Shown: in pieces, positions 16,814 through 25,116 of the stretch
Position numbering within the stretch: the stretch's first letter is position 1
Layout of the letters: each line of letters opens with the position of its first letter
NCBI GenBank assembly: GCA_045806105.1
Contig: JBJMJY010000002.1
Span: 3,033-67,032, forward strand
Source of the DNA: AC-32 sp045806105
GTDB taxonomy: Bacteria > Actinomycetota > Thermoleophilia > Gaiellales > Gaiellaceae
Direction: 5' to 3'
Length of the DNA stretch: 64,000 nucleotides
Made by a program: the position numbers and the translations under genes
The notes under the pieces: model-generated
What the model was told of the DNA's origin: nothing
Database searches by the model: none
The model's input: only the letters and a program-made list of their open reading frames with translations

Positions 16814-18331
16814 CTACTGAAGCCGCCTGGCGGCCTCTTCGCTTCTGCTGAAGAGCCAGAGGGCCAGCGCGGCGAGCCCGCCGTAGCCGGCGACGTCGGT
16901 GGGCGTGTCGTTCACGAGCAGCGAAACGGCGAGCGCCGCGAAGTAGGCATCGAGGAGCGCCGACCGCGGCCGCTGCAGCCCGAGGATGACGAGCCCCACG
17001 ATCCCGAGCGCGAACAGGAATGCCATGTGCCATGCCGAGCCGAGCCCTGCGGCCGAGAGGTGGAGGCGGTGGCCGAGGTCGCCGAGCACGGATCCGGGGC
17101 CGCCTCCGACGGCGTGCGTGACGTGGCTCGACCCGCCCGTCGCGGCGTCGACGCCGACGAGCAGGAGCGCGATCGCAGCGGCAGCGGCGACGGCGGCGAC
17201 GGCGCGGACGGCCGGCAGACGCGTGAGCCTGAGCCAGAGGACGAGGAAGCCGGCGGTGTACACGACGAGGCCGCCGCCGTCCGCACCGACGCGGCTCGCC
17301 GCGATCCCGGCGGCCACGAAGAGCGCCACCGCTGGCAGCGCCGTCCGCCCGGCCAGCGCGCCGAGCACGAGCGCGGCGGGGAGGAGCAGCGTCTCGACCT
17401 GGTTCGTCACGCCGTAGAAGCGCCCGCCGCCGTCCGGATGTGGGCCGATCACTGCGAGGGCGTTCCACACCGGCTTCGCCCACATCACGGCGAAGAGCAC
17501 TGCGAAGAACGTCCCGAGCGCCACCCCGAGCGGCAGCCGCGGCCGGAGGAAGAGCCCGCCGGCGACCGCGGCGGCGGTTCCCACGACGGCCACGGCCGCC
17601 ACGGCGTGGGACGGCGTGGAGATGCCGGCCGCGCTCACGGCGACGGCCGCCGCGATGCAGGCCGGCGGCGCGAGGAAGGCGGCACGCGCCGCGGCCGCGC
17701 TGGGCGTGACGAGCGCAAGCGCGGAGAGCACGATCATCAGGACGACGAGCACGATCGTCGCTCCGAGCCGCGAGTCGTGCGCCCGCGCGAGGCGGCGGTC
17801 GAAGCTCGAGAGCGTCCCGAGCGGGTCGCCGTCGTTCTGCGAGCGGATGCGCGGCCGGTCGCCGCGGGCGAGCGCGCGGGCCGACGGCGCCACGTCGGCG
17901 ATCGAGATCAGCCCGGGGAGGCGAGTGGAGGTGTCGGTCAGCACGCCGCCGTAGCCCGGCCCGCGCACCGCGATCGGGTAGCGCTCGACGTTGTGGTGCC
18001 GCCCGGGCGCCGGCAAGGCGATGAAGAAGGTCGTCCGGGCCGGCCGCCGTGAGAGCGAGATCAGCCGTTCGCCGCCGGGCACGCCGGCGTCCACGATCGC
18101 GTTGCCCATCTCTCCGCGCACGAGCGACGCCAGCGCGCCGCGCCTGCTCACCGTGGCGCCCTCACCTGCCACGAGCAGACCGTGGGCGCCCTCCTGCGAG
18201 CGGAAAACCGCCGACGACGCCGGCACGACGACCACGGCGATGTGCTCGGACGGTGCGGCAGCAGCAGGAACGGTTCCGGCGGCCACTCCGATGCCCAGGG
18301 CTACAATCGAAAGGAACCTTCTCGCCTTCAA
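16814..18331 (-). CDS. Large polytopic membrane protein with extracytoplasmic N-terminal domain
   Basis: 505 residues from TTG 18331. A signal-like N-terminus (LSIVALGIGVAAGTVPAAAA) is followed by ~170 residues of exported domain with an alkaline-phosphatase-superfamily flavour (IAVVVVPASSAVFRSQEG, GLLVAGEGATVSRRGALASL). Then come ~9-10 hydrophobic helices, one containing WAKPVWNALAVIGPHPDGGG and GRFYGVTNQVETLLLP. That order recalls membrane proteins of actinobacterial envelope biogenesis, but I cannot name it. Divergent from htpX with only ~15 bp between starts. Start codon uncertain; RBS weak. Confidence 0.7.
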   Translation of the reverse strand: MKARRFLSIVALGIGVAAGTVPAAAAPSEHIAVVVVPASSAVFRSQEGAHGLLVAGEGATVSRRGALASLVRGEMGNAIVDAGVPGGERLISLSRRPARTTFFIALPAPGRHHNVERYPIAVRGPGYGGVLTDTSTRLPGLISIADVAPSARALARGDRPRIRSQNDGDPLGTLSSFDRRLARAHDSRLGATIVLVVLMIVLSALALVTPSAAAARAAFLAPPACIAAAVAVSAAGISTPSHAVAAVAVVGTAAAVAGGLFLRPRLPLGVALGTFFAVLFAVMWAKPVWNALAVIGPHPDGGGRFYGVTNQVETLLLPAALVLGALAGRTALPAVALFVAAGIAASRVGADGGGLVVYTAGFLVLWLRLTRLPAVRAVAAVAAAAAIALLLVGVDAATGGSSHVTHAVGGGPGSVLGDLGHRLHLSAAGLGSAWHMAFLFALGIVGLVILGLQRPRSALLDAYFAALAVSLLVNDTPTDVAGYGGLAALALWLFSRSEEAARRLQ

Positions 18332-18346
18332 GGGGGCCGATTCTCG

Positions 18347-19264
18347 ATGAAACGCAAGGCTTACGGTCGCGACGCGGGCCTGTCGGCGCGCATGCTGCTG
18401 ACGACCTCGCTGCTGGGGCTGCTCTATGTCCTGTTCGCGGTCGCGCTCTTCTACCTGCTGAACGCGGGCCTCGTGCTGATGGTCGTGATCGTCGGCGTGA
18501 TCGCCTTCGTCCAGTACTTCACCTCGGACAAGCTGGCGCTGGCGGCCTCCGGCGCGAAGGTCGTGCCCCCCGAGGAGGCGCCGCAGCTGCACGAGATGAT
18601 CGAGCGGCTCTGCGCGATGGCCGACCTGCCCAAGCCACGCGTGGCCGTGATCGAGAGCGACGTTCCGAACGCGTTCGCAACGGGGCGCAACAAGAAGCAC
18701 GCCGCGGTCGCGGTCACGACCGGCCTCTGGAACCGACTCGAGCCACGCGAGGTGGAGGGCGTGCTGGCGCACGAGCTCTCCCACATCGCCAACCGTGACG
18801 TGCTCGTGATGACGGTGGCCGGCTTCTTCGCCATGGTCGCCGCGCTACTGACGCGCTTCGGGCTCTACAGCGGCATGTTCGGCGGCTTCGGCGGCAACCG
18901 CGACAACAACAGCTCCGTGCCGGTCTGGCTGATCGTGCTGCTGGTCTCGATCATCACCTATTTCCTGAGCCAGATCCTGATCCTCGCGCTCTCCCGCTAC
19001 CGCGAGTTCGCCGCCGACCGCGGCTCCGCGCTGATCACCGGCTCACCCGAGTACCTGATGAGCGCGCTGCAGAAGATCGCGAGCGGCATCGCGCAGATTC
19101 CGCAGCGCGACCTGCGCGAGGTCGAGGGCATGAATGCGTTCTTCATCGTCCCGACGAACTGGCGCAAGAGCGCCGGCCAGCTGTTCCTGACCCACCCGCC
19201 GCTCGAGAAGCGCCTGGCCGCGCTCGCGGAGATCTCCCGCGAGATGGGCCGCCCGGTCGAGTAA
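18347..19264 (+). CDS. htpX: HtpX-like M48 membrane metalloprotease
   Basis: 305 residues. Two N-terminal helices (LLTTSLLGLLYVLFAVALFY and LVLMVVIVGVIAFVQYF), the zinc motif HELSH in GVLAHELSHIANRD, two further helices (around 165-200), and the third ligand Glu in SRYREFAADR. It degrades misfolded membrane proteins on the cytoplasmic face. ATG 18347 is supported by AAGGGGG eight bases upstream. The next gene, three bases downstream, encodes a PspAB-like protein, and pspA-pspAA converge on them, a grouping known from actinobacteria and archaea. Confidence 0.95.
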   Translation: MKRKAYGRDAGLSARMLLTTSLLGLLYVLFAVALFYLLNAGLVLMVVIVGVIAFVQYFTSDKLALAASGAKVVPPEEAPQLHEMIERLCAMADLPKPRVAVIESDVPNAFATGRNKKHAAVAVTTGLWNRLEPREVEGVLAHELSHIANRDVLVMTVAGFFAMVAALLTRFGLYSGMFGGFGGNRDNNSSVPVWLIVLLVSIITYFLSQILILALSRYREFAADRGSALITGSPEYLMSALQKIASGIAQIPQRDLREVEGMNAFFIVPTNWRKSAGQLFLTHPPLEKRLAALAEISREMGRPVE

Positions 19265-19267
19265 CGG

Positions 19268-19846
19268 TTGGGCCTGCGCGACGTCCTCTTCGGGCGGAAG
19301 AAGCTCAAGGACGCCGCCGGCGAGCGGCTGTTCGCGATCTCGACGGCCCGCATAACGCTCGAGACGGAACTCGACCTGAAGTCGGCGGGCGCCGCGGGCG
19401 TCTGCTTCAAGCCGCTCTCCGCCGGTGAGTTCGTGCGCGCCGAGAACGAGCTGCAGCAGCTACTCGATGCGGTCGCAGTCGAGTCGGGCGCGAAGGTCGA
19501 CCGGAAGTCGGACGAGTACGGCTTCGAGTGGCTCGTCGTGCGCGACCAGGACTTCGAGGATCTCGTGACGACCGTCCACCTCGTCGCGTCGGAGCTCGAG
19601 ACGCGCGGGTTCGGGCCGCAGCTGCTGGCGGCGGTGTTTCCGTTCGAGCAGCGCGGCTTCAACGGCGGGCGCGTCTACTGGATCTACGGCTTCAAGCGCG
19701 GCGCGTTCTGGCCGTTCGTCCCGAAGGGCGACGGCAAGGAGCGCGACAATGCGGAGGAGCTGGAGCTGAAGTCGAAGCTGGAGCGGGAGCTGCCGATCGA
19801 GCCGGATCTGTCGATGTGGTTCGGGGTGTTCGACGCGCCGCTCTGA
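19268..19846 (+). CDS. PspA-associated protein PspAB
   Basis: 192 residues, soluble. The N-terminus (GLRDVLFGRKKLKDAAGERL) and the body (FEQRGFNGGRVYWIYGFKRG) match the PspAB family encoded beside HtpX. It is thought to belong to the envelope-stress (phage-shock-like) response with PspA and HtpX; its biochemical activity is not established. The TTG start lies three bases after the htpX stop, so the pair is an operon. Assignment rests on remembered family pattern plus the strongly matching gene context. Confidence 0.8.
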   Translation: MGLRDVLFGRKKLKDAAGERLFAISTARITLETELDLKSAGAAGVCFKPLSAGEFVRAENELQQLLDAVAVESGAKVDRKSDEYGFEWLVVRDQDFEDLVTTVHLVASELETRGFGPQLLAAVFPFEQRGFNGGRVYWIYGFKRGAFWPFVPKGDGKERDNAEELELKSKLERELPIEPDLSMWFGVFDAPL

Positions 19847-19943
19847 GCGGCGGCGCCGAATTCACGCATTCGGCACGATCTCGTCACAGACACGTGCGCG
19901 GTTCGGCGGTACGCTCGCAGCGGGCGGCGGGTGGACCTCTCAT

Positions 19944-19961
19944 CCCCACCCAAGGGTGGGG
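19944..19961. terminator. Hairpin between convergent Psp operons
   Basis: CCCCACC-CAAG-GGTGGGG, a 7-bp stem with a tetraloop, lies between the convergent pspAB and pspAA ends. There is no T-run on either side, so it may be a bidirectional but weak terminator. Confidence 0.35.
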
Positions 19962-20029
19962 GCCGCGCGTGAACCTCTAGGCGGGATGCCGCGAGAGCCG
20001 GCGGTTCGGGCTGCGCGGCCGGCCGCGCG

Positions 20030-20320
20030 TTACGCGCTCGGGAGGTCCGGGATCAGGCCCTCGCCCTCGAGCAGCTCGCGCGCCTCGTCCAGCGACAGGT
20101 CGTCGGGCGGCACGATCGCCTCCGACGGCGAGAGGTCGTCGTCCGGTAGCCGCGCGCCGTTCATCCGCACTGCGTCGGCCATGCGGCGCAGCAGGCCCGA
20201 GAGCCGCTCTTCGTCGCCCGCCTCCAGCGCCTCCGCGGCCTGCTGGTCGAGCTCGTTGAGGCCCTTCGCGACCTCGTCGTCGACGTCGTACTGGCCCTCG
20301 CCCATCAACCGAACGATCAC
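20030..20320 (-). CDS. PspA-associated protein PspAA
   Basis: 96 residues. It starts VIVRLMGEGQYDVDDEVAKG and contains LNELDQQAAEALEAGDEERL, matching the small acidic PspAA family encoded directly after pspA in actinobacteria and archaea. Probably a cytoplasmic partner of PspA. The GTG start overlaps the pspA TGA in GTGA, indicating translational coupling and roughly stoichiometric synthesis. Confidence 0.85.
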   Translation of the reverse strand: MIVRLMGEGQYDVDDEVAKGLNELDQQAAEALEAGDEERLSGLLRRMADAVRMNGARLPDDDLSPSEAIVPPDDLSLDEARELLEGEGLIPDLPSA

Positions 20321-21045
20321 GGCTGCAGCTCCTTCTTCTCCTCGCCCTTCCCGAGCTCCGACCTCATCTGCTCGAGCTCGCGGTCGACCTGCGACTGCGA
20401 CGCGATCGCGCCCAGCTCGCGGTCGAGCTGGGTCTGGTCGGAGGTGAAGTCCTCGAGCGCGCCGGACTCCGTCAGTTCGTCGATCGCCGACGCCCGCGCC
20501 TGCATCTGTTCTGTCTTGTCCTTCGCGCGCTGGATCGCGAGCCCGGTGTCGGCCATCTGCTCGCCGATCCCGGTCGCAGCCTCGCCGATCCGCACCTGCG
20601 CCTCGGCGGCGGAGTACTGCGCCTTGATCGTCTCCTTCTGGGTCCGGAAGGCCTCGACCTTGGCGGACAGCGCCTTCTCGCTCCCGACGAGCTTCTCCTG
20701 CTGCTGCTGCAGCTGCTGCGTCTGCTGGTCGAGCCCCTGCAGCTGCTGCTGCAGCCCCGACTTCCGCTCCAGCGCCTGGCGGGCGAGATCCTCACGGCCG
20801 GCGGCGAGCGCCTCGCGGGCCTGCGCATCGAGCTTGACCACGCTCTGCTGCAGCTGCTGCTCCTGGAGCTCGAGCCGCTTCTTCGCCGTGACGACGTCGG
20901 CGATGCCGCGCTTCACGTTCTGCAGCAGCTCGAGCTGCTTCTCGTACGAGTAGTCCAGGGTCTCCGCGGGATCCTCGGCGCGGTCGAGCAGCTTCGAGAA
21001 TTTCGCCTTCACGACGAGCGACGCGCGTGACATGAGGCCGGCCAT
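20317..21045 (-). CDS. pspA: PspA/IM30 (ESCRT-III-like) membrane-repair protein
   Basis: 242 residues, almost entirely coiled coil. The N-terminal segment (ASLVVKAKFSKLLDRAEDPA, YSYEKQLELLQNVKRGIADV) is the amphipathic and conserved part. The middle is Gln-rich (repeated QQLQQ-type heptads, residues ~90-130). PspA forms oligomeric scaffolds on the inner face of the membrane and stabilises it under stress. ATG start with AAGGAGG at ideal spacing. Upstream lies a truncated response-regulator-like gene on the same strand, so the transcript may start further up. Confidence 0.95.
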   Translation of the reverse strand: MAGLMSRASLVVKAKFSKLLDRAEDPAETLDYSYEKQLELLQNVKRGIADVVTAKKRLELQEQQLQQSVVKLDAQAREALAAGREDLARQALERKSGLQQQLQGLDQQTQQLQQQQEKLVGSEKALSAKVEAFRTQKETIKAQYSAAEAQVRIGEAATGIGEQMADTGLAIQRAKDKTEQMQARASAIDELTESGALEDFTSDQTQLDRELGAIASQSQVDRELEQMRSELGKGEEKKELQP

Positions 21046-21069
21046 TCGTCCTCCTTGGGAGCGGGGGAT

Positions 21070-21603
21070 CTAGCGTAGCGGGGGAGCGACGAAGAGGCCC
21101 CGTGTGGCGGGGGCCGAGATCTTGCGCTCGCGCGGCGTGAGCGCGTCGCCGGCGATGCGCCTCCGAGCGGCCACGAGCGCGGAGACCCGCTCGGCCAACG
21201 CCGCCGAGATGCGCGGCGAGCACTGCAGCTGTCCGTCCGCGGCCGCGGTCACGACCGCGCCCACTTCCGCGAGAGGCTGGTCTACGGTCGCGTAGCCTGC
21301 GATCCCGGCCTCGACCAGGTCGACTACGCGGGCCTCGTCCTCCGCCACGCCCGTGACCACGATCTTGGCGCCGGGGGCGGCCGCGGCGCGCGAACGCACC
21401 GTCCCCGGGCCTGCGATCGATGCGCCGTCGAGCAGGATGACGTCGGCGCCGCTCATGCCGACGGCCATGCACGCGACGTCGCCGTGCGCGCTGCCGGCGA
21501 GCTCGATTCCTTCCTCCTCGGCGAGTGCCGCTGCGAGTAGGTCGCGGTGAACGGTACAGGTGTCAAGCCGCGATACTGCGCCGGTGATCGTCGAGCGGAG
21601 CAT
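21070..21603 (-). pseudogene. Truncated LuxR-type response-regulator-like gene
   Basis: The frame from ATG 21603 resembles a receiver-like domain (VHRDLLAAALAEEEGIELAG, ADVILLDGASIAGPG, IVVTGVAEDEARVVDLVEAG) followed by a linker and DALTPRERKISAP. The last piece is the first helix of a LuxR DNA-binding domain, but the remaining ~45 residues of the helix-turn-helix are missing and the frame ends in PATRGLFVAPPLR. The usual N-terminal acidic pair is absent. Its start overlaps the divergent MBL gene. Probably non-functional as a DNA-binding regulator, though a short receiver-only protein cannot be excluded. Confidence 0.5.
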
Positions 21604-22252
21604 GGACCCCGGCTGGCTCTCGAACGCGTACCTGATCGCGGACGCGCCCGGCGGCACGGCTGTCTTCGTCGATTCGGGCGCGCCCCTCCGACCGCTGTTC
21701 GACGCCGTCTCGAACCACGGTGTGAGGGTCACGCACCTGCTGACGACGCACGCCGACCCCGACCACGTTGCAGGCGACGACGCGATCCGCGGGCGTTACG
21801 GCTGCCCGGTCGTGAAGCGCGACCTCGAGACCGGCGGCCTCTCGATCCGCGCGCTGCCGACGCCCGGGCACAAGGACGACCACCTCGCCTTCGTCGTCAA
21901 CGGCGAGCTTTGCTGCAGCGGCGACGTGCTCTTCAAAGACGCGGTCGGCGGCGGCGACTTCGAGCAGATCCGGCGCTCGGTGATGGACGTGCTGATGACG
22001 CTGCCGCCCGAGACGCGCGTGCTACCCGGCCATACCGACGAGACCACCATCCGCCGCGAGTGGGAGGAGAACCCGTTCGTCCGGGTCTGGCGCGGCGCGG
22101 AGGCCGAGGGCACGGAGGCGGTCCGCGTCGGCGGGGATGAGGCGACGCTCGTCGTCTGGTCGCCCGACTACGACGGCAAGGGCAAGGCGTGGGTCCGCTT
22201 CCGCGACGGCCGCGACGCGATCGTCGGTGGGTCGCGCGTAGAGCGGCGGTAA
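21584..22252 (+). CDS. Metallo-beta-lactamase-fold hydrolase
   Basis: 222 residues from GTG 21584 (VIVERSMDPGWLSNAYLIAD). The MBL motif appears as TTHADPDHVAG (HxDxDH), with GHKDDHLAF and LPGHTDETTI supplying later metal His residues. This is close to the glyoxalase II/persulfide dioxygenase-like group of soluble hydrolases. The GTG start fits the family N-terminus better than the upstream GTG 21560. Followed nine bases later by a glutaredoxin/GST-like gene; substrate unknown. Confidence 0.85.
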   Translation: MIVERSMDPGWLSNAYLIADAPGGTAVFVDSGAPLRPLFDAVSNHGVRVTHLLTTHADPDHVAGDDAIRGRYGCPVVKRDLETGGLSIRALPTPGHKDDHLAFVVNGELCCSGDVLFKDAVGGGDFEQIRRSVMDVLMTLPPETRVLPGHTDETTIRREWEENPFVRVWRGAEAEGTEAVRVGGDEATLVVWSPDYDGKGKAWVRFRDGRDAIVGGSRVERR

Positions 22253-22261
22253 GCTCGCGCC

Positions 22262-22540
22262 GTGGCGATCGTCCTACACCGGTGCAAGAACATGTGGGTC
22301 AAGCTGCCCGGCCACCCGTGCTGGCGTGTGCAGAATGCGCTCGACGAGGCGGGCGTCGAGTACGAGGTCGACAAGCTGCCGTGGCCCGGCAACCGCGACG
22401 AGACCGAGAAGCGCACCGGGCAGAAGAAATACCCCTGGCTCGAGTTCGAGGACGGCTCGGTCTACCGCGAGGAGTCGACGGACATGGCGCAGCGAATCCG
22501 CGACGGCAAGCTCGCCGAGGCGCCCCGGCTCCAGCGGTGA
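22262..22540 (+). CDS. Small thioredoxin-fold (GST N-terminal/glutaredoxin-like) protein
   Basis: 92 residues. The sequence MAIVLHRCKNMWVKLPGHPC, then WRVQNALDEAGVEYEVDKLP and KKYPWLEFEDGSVYREES, has the beta-alpha-beta and cis-Pro (YPWLEF) layout of a GST N-terminal or glutaredoxin domain. The active-site region is HRCKNMWVK rather than CPYC. It lacks a GST C-terminal domain. The TGA overlaps the methyltransferase GTG (GTGA). It may act in thiol chemistry together with its neighbours, but this is inference. Confidence 0.7.
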   Translation: MAIVLHRCKNMWVKLPGHPCWRVQNALDEAGVEYEVDKLPWPGNRDETEKRTGQKKYPWLEFEDGSVYREESTDMAQRIRDGKLAEAPRLQR

Positions 22541-23172
22541 TCGTCCCGGACGAGATCGACGCCTACGCGGGGGCGCACACGACACCGCCCGAGCCGCTGC
22601 TGGCGGAGCTCGCCGAGGAGACGAGGGCGACGCTTGCCTCTCCGCAGATGCTCACGGGCACCGTCGAGGGCCGCTTCCTCGAGCAGCTCGTCTTCGCGCT
22701 GCAGGCGAGGCGCGTGCTGGAGCTCGGCACCTACAGCGGCTACTCGTCGCTCTCGATGGCGGCGGGCCTGCCGGAGGGCGGCCACATCGACACGTGCGAG
22801 GTCGAGCCCGAGCACGCGGAGGTCGCGCAGCGCTACATCGACCGCAGCCCGCACCGCGAACGGATCACGATCCACGTCGGCCCCGCGCTGGAGACGATCG
22901 AGCGGCTCGGCGGCGAGTGGGACTTTGTCTTCATCGACGCCGACAAGGTCAACTACGCGAACTACTACGAAGCGCTGCTGCCGCGCCTCTCGCCGAGCGG
23001 GTTGATGGCGCTCGACAACACCCTCTGGAGCGGACGCGTGCTGGACGGTTCCGACGACACCGAGTCGACGCGCGCGATCAGGGAGATCAACGACCGCATC
23101 GCCGCCGACGACCGCGTGGTCGCGGTCCAGCTCAGCGTGCGCGACGGCGTGACGCTCGTGCGCCGCCGCTAG
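22537..23172 (+). CDS. SAM-dependent O-methyltransferase (family 3)
   Basis: 211 residues. The SAM motif I reads VLELGTYSGYSSLSMAAGLP, the acidic post-motif is HIDTCEVEPEHAEVAQRYID, and the metal-binding motifs are DFVFIDADKVNYANYYEALL and ALDNTLWSGRV. These are the hallmarks of the divalent-metal-dependent catechol/caffeoyl-CoA type enzymes. Cytoplasmic. Last gene of a three-gene run with four-base overlap; ends ~70 bp before tRNA-Ala. The acceptor substrate cannot be deduced. Confidence 0.9.
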   Translation: MIVPDEIDAYAGAHTTPPEPLLAELAEETRATLASPQMLTGTVEGRFLEQLVFALQARRVLELGTYSGYSSLSMAAGLPEGGHIDTCEVEPEHAEVAQRYIDRSPHRERITIHVGPALETIERLGGEWDFVFIDADKVNYANYYEALLPRLSPSGLMALDNTLWSGRVLDGSDDTESTRAIREINDRIAADDRVVAVQLSVRDGVTLVRRR

Positions 23173-23245
23173 TCGGCGCAGCGTTCTCTGTTCCCGCGCG
23201 CGCGAGGCGAGCCGCGATGCGGCCCCGGCTACACTGTGCGCGCCC

Positions 23246-23318
<73 letters not shown>

Positions 23319-23323
23319 TCATC

Positions 23324-23349
23324 AGAAGGCCCTGGTAACAGGGCCTTCT
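23324..23349 (+). terminator. Hairpin terminator after tRNA-Ala
   Basis: Perfect 11-bp stem AGAAGGCCCTG / CAGGGCCTTCT with loop GTAA, five bases past the tRNA 3' end. The T-run is missing, so termination efficiency is uncertain. Confidence 0.65.
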
Positions 23350-23372
23350 CACGTAGTGAGCCTTTTCACGTA

Positions 23373-23531
23373 GTGCACGTGGTCGCCGGGACGCAGACCT
23401 GGGTCCCGGCAGCCGACGGCCTGCCGCAGGCCGCGGCCTCCGGGCTCACGCTGGTGAACGACAAGAACGGCGACCGCCTGCTCTACGCCGCGACGCACGG
23501 TCGTGGCGCCTGGCGGCTGCGCCTCAGGTAG
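23373..23531 (+). pseudogene. C-terminal relic of a BNR/sialidase-like beta-propeller gene
   Basis: Plus-frame codons from GTG 23373 read TWVPAADGLPQAAASGLTLV and end LLYAATHGRGAWRLRLR-stop. This is the usual last blade of BNR/Asp-box propellers. Nothing of the preceding several hundred residues is present, because the tRNA-Ala and its terminator lie directly upstream. The 5' flank also holds a direct repeat TCACGTAGTG (23349-23358 and 23366-23375). It looks like the scar of a deletion or integration event next to the tRNA. Confidence 0.55.
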
Positions 23532-23584
23532 GACGCACCTCCGAACGGCTCGAGCGGCCCTGGAGATGGGGCCCTTCGTCTGCC

Positions 23585-24052
23585 ATGTGGCACGGTGTCG
23601 TCGTGGTGATCCGGGTCGGAACCGAGCGCGACTTCGCACGGCTGCGCGAGATCGCCGTCGACGCGAAGGCGCACTGGGGGTATGACAGGGAGCGCGTCGA
23701 GGATTGGGGGAGGCGCGGCGACTTCGAGCCGGAGAGCCTCCAGGCGCTGGAGGTCTACGTCGCCGAGGCCGACGGCAAGCCCATCGGCTGGGCATCGCTG
23801 ATCCCGCGTGGCGAGGTCGGCTGGCTCGAGGACCTCTGGGTCGACCCGCCTTGGATCGGCCGCGGTGTCGGGCGGCTCCTGTTCGAGCACGTGGCCGACC
23901 GCGCGCGCGAGCTCGGAGCGCGGCGGCTCGAGTGGGAGGCCGAGCCGAACGCGCAGGGCTTCTACGAGCGCATGGGGGCGAGCTACGTGCGCGAAAGCGA
24001 GGTCACCGAGTGGGGGCGGGTGCTGGACGTGCTCGGCGTGGAGCTCGAGTGA
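23585..24052 (+). CDS. GNAT-family N-acetyltransferase
   Basis: About 150 residues. GNAT motif A is clear (LEDLWVDPPWIGRGVGRLLF, with the acetyl-CoA loop RGVGR), preceded by EVYVAEADGKPIGWASLIP and followed by RRLEWEAEPNAQGFYERMGA (motif B). The true start may be GTG 23606 (VIRVGTERDFARLR), which is closer to the family pattern than ATG 23585. Its stop overlaps the GTG of the glycoside hydrolase gene (GTGA). Substrate unknown. Confidence 0.87.
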   Translation: MWHGVVVVIRVGTERDFARLREIAVDAKAHWGYDRERVEDWGRRGDFEPESLQALEVYVAEADGKPIGWASLIPRGEVGWLEDLWVDPPWIGRGVGRLLFEHVADRARELGARRLEWEAEPNAQGFYERMGASYVRESEVTEWGRVLDVLGVELE

Positions 24053-25104
24053 CGCGCCTCGCGGCTGCCGCGGTGTGCGCGGCTCTGGCGGCAGGTGTGG
24101 CTGCAAGCGCGCCGGCGCGCGACTCGGCGGCGCCGACGCTCGCGCAGCTGGTCGGGCAGAAGCTCGTCGTCTCGATGAACGGCACGGCTCCGTCGCCCTC
24201 GCTCCTGCGGCGCGTGCGACGCGGCGACGTCGGAGGGGTGATCGTCCACCGCTTCAACTTCGGCTCGAGCGCGGAGCTGCGGCGGATCACCCGGGCGCTG
24301 CAGCTCGCCGCCGTGTCCGGCGGCCGGCCGAAGCTGCTGATCGCCGTCGACCAGGAGGGCGGCGACGTCAAGACGGTGCCATGGGCGCCGCCGTCGCTCC
24401 CACCCGCGCGGATGGGTGAACGGGCGCGTGAGCAGGGCCGCCGCACCGGGACGAGCCTGCGCGCGCTGGGGATCAACGTCGACCTCGCGCCGGTCGCCGA
24501 CGTCCCGGCCTCGCGCGCCTCCGCCGTCTACCGCCAAGGGCGGACGTGGTCGTTCGACCCGCTCGAGACGGCGCAAGAAACGGGCGCGTTCGCGGCGGGG
24601 CTGCACGACGGTCATGCCGTGGCCACGGTGAAGCATTTCCCGGGCCTCGGTCTCGCCCTGCGCAACACCGACCGTGCACTCGTGCGGATCAAGGCTCCGC
24701 GCAGCCGCTTCGCGCCCGGGCTCGTGCCGTTTCGCGGCGCGATCCGCGCCGACGTGCCAGTCGTGATGCTCTCGAACGCGATCTATGACGCGTACGACCC
24801 GGTGAACGCGGCCGGCTGGTCGCGCGCGATCGCAACGACGCTGCTGCGCCGGGAACTCGGCTTCACCGGTGCGTCGATGACGGACTCGCTGGACGGCGCC
24901 GCTCGGGTGCGCGGGATTCCGCCGAACGGGCTGGCCATCGGCGCGGCCAACGCCGGCACCGACCTGATCCTGCTGACGGGCTCCGAAGCGGCGACGCGCG
25001 ACGTCTACACAACACTCCTACGCGCGGCGCAGAGCGACCGTGTCGGCCGCGCCACGCTCGAGTCGTCCTACCGCCGGATCCTCCGCCTGAAGGCCCGGTT
25101 GTAG
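24049..25104 (+). CDS. Secreted glycoside hydrolase family 3 (NagZ-like)
   Basis: 351 residues. Signal peptide at the N-terminus (LAAAAVCAALAAGVAASAPA). The TIM-barrel motifs of bacterial GH3 N-acetylglucosaminidases are present: LLIAVDQEGGDVKTVPW, DLAPVADVP, the KHFPG motif in ATVKHFPGLG, and the putative nucleophile Asp in GASMTDSLDGA. Single-domain length fits NagZ-type enzymes rather than two-domain glucosidases. Being exported, it would act on peptidoglycan or other outer polymers rather than in cytoplasmic recycling. Coupled to the GNAT gene by GTGA. Confidence 0.88.
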   Translation: MTRLAAAAVCAALAAGVAASAPARDSAAPTLAQLVGQKLVVSMNGTAPSPSLLRRVRRGDVGGVIVHRFNFGSSAELRRITRALQLAAVSGGRPKLLIAVDQEGGDVKTVPWAPPSLPPARMGERAREQGRRTGTSLRALGINVDLAPVADVPASRASAVYRQGRTWSFDPLETAQETGAFAAGLHDGHAVATVKHFPGLGLALRNTDRALVRIKAPRSRFAPGLVPFRGAIRADVPVVMLSNAIYDAYDPVNAAGWSRAIATTLLRRELGFTGASMTDSLDGAARVRGIPPNGLAIGAANAGTDLILLTGSEAATRDVYTTLLRAAQSDRVGRATLESSYRRILRLKARL

Positions 25105-25116
25105 GGTCGTCCCACC

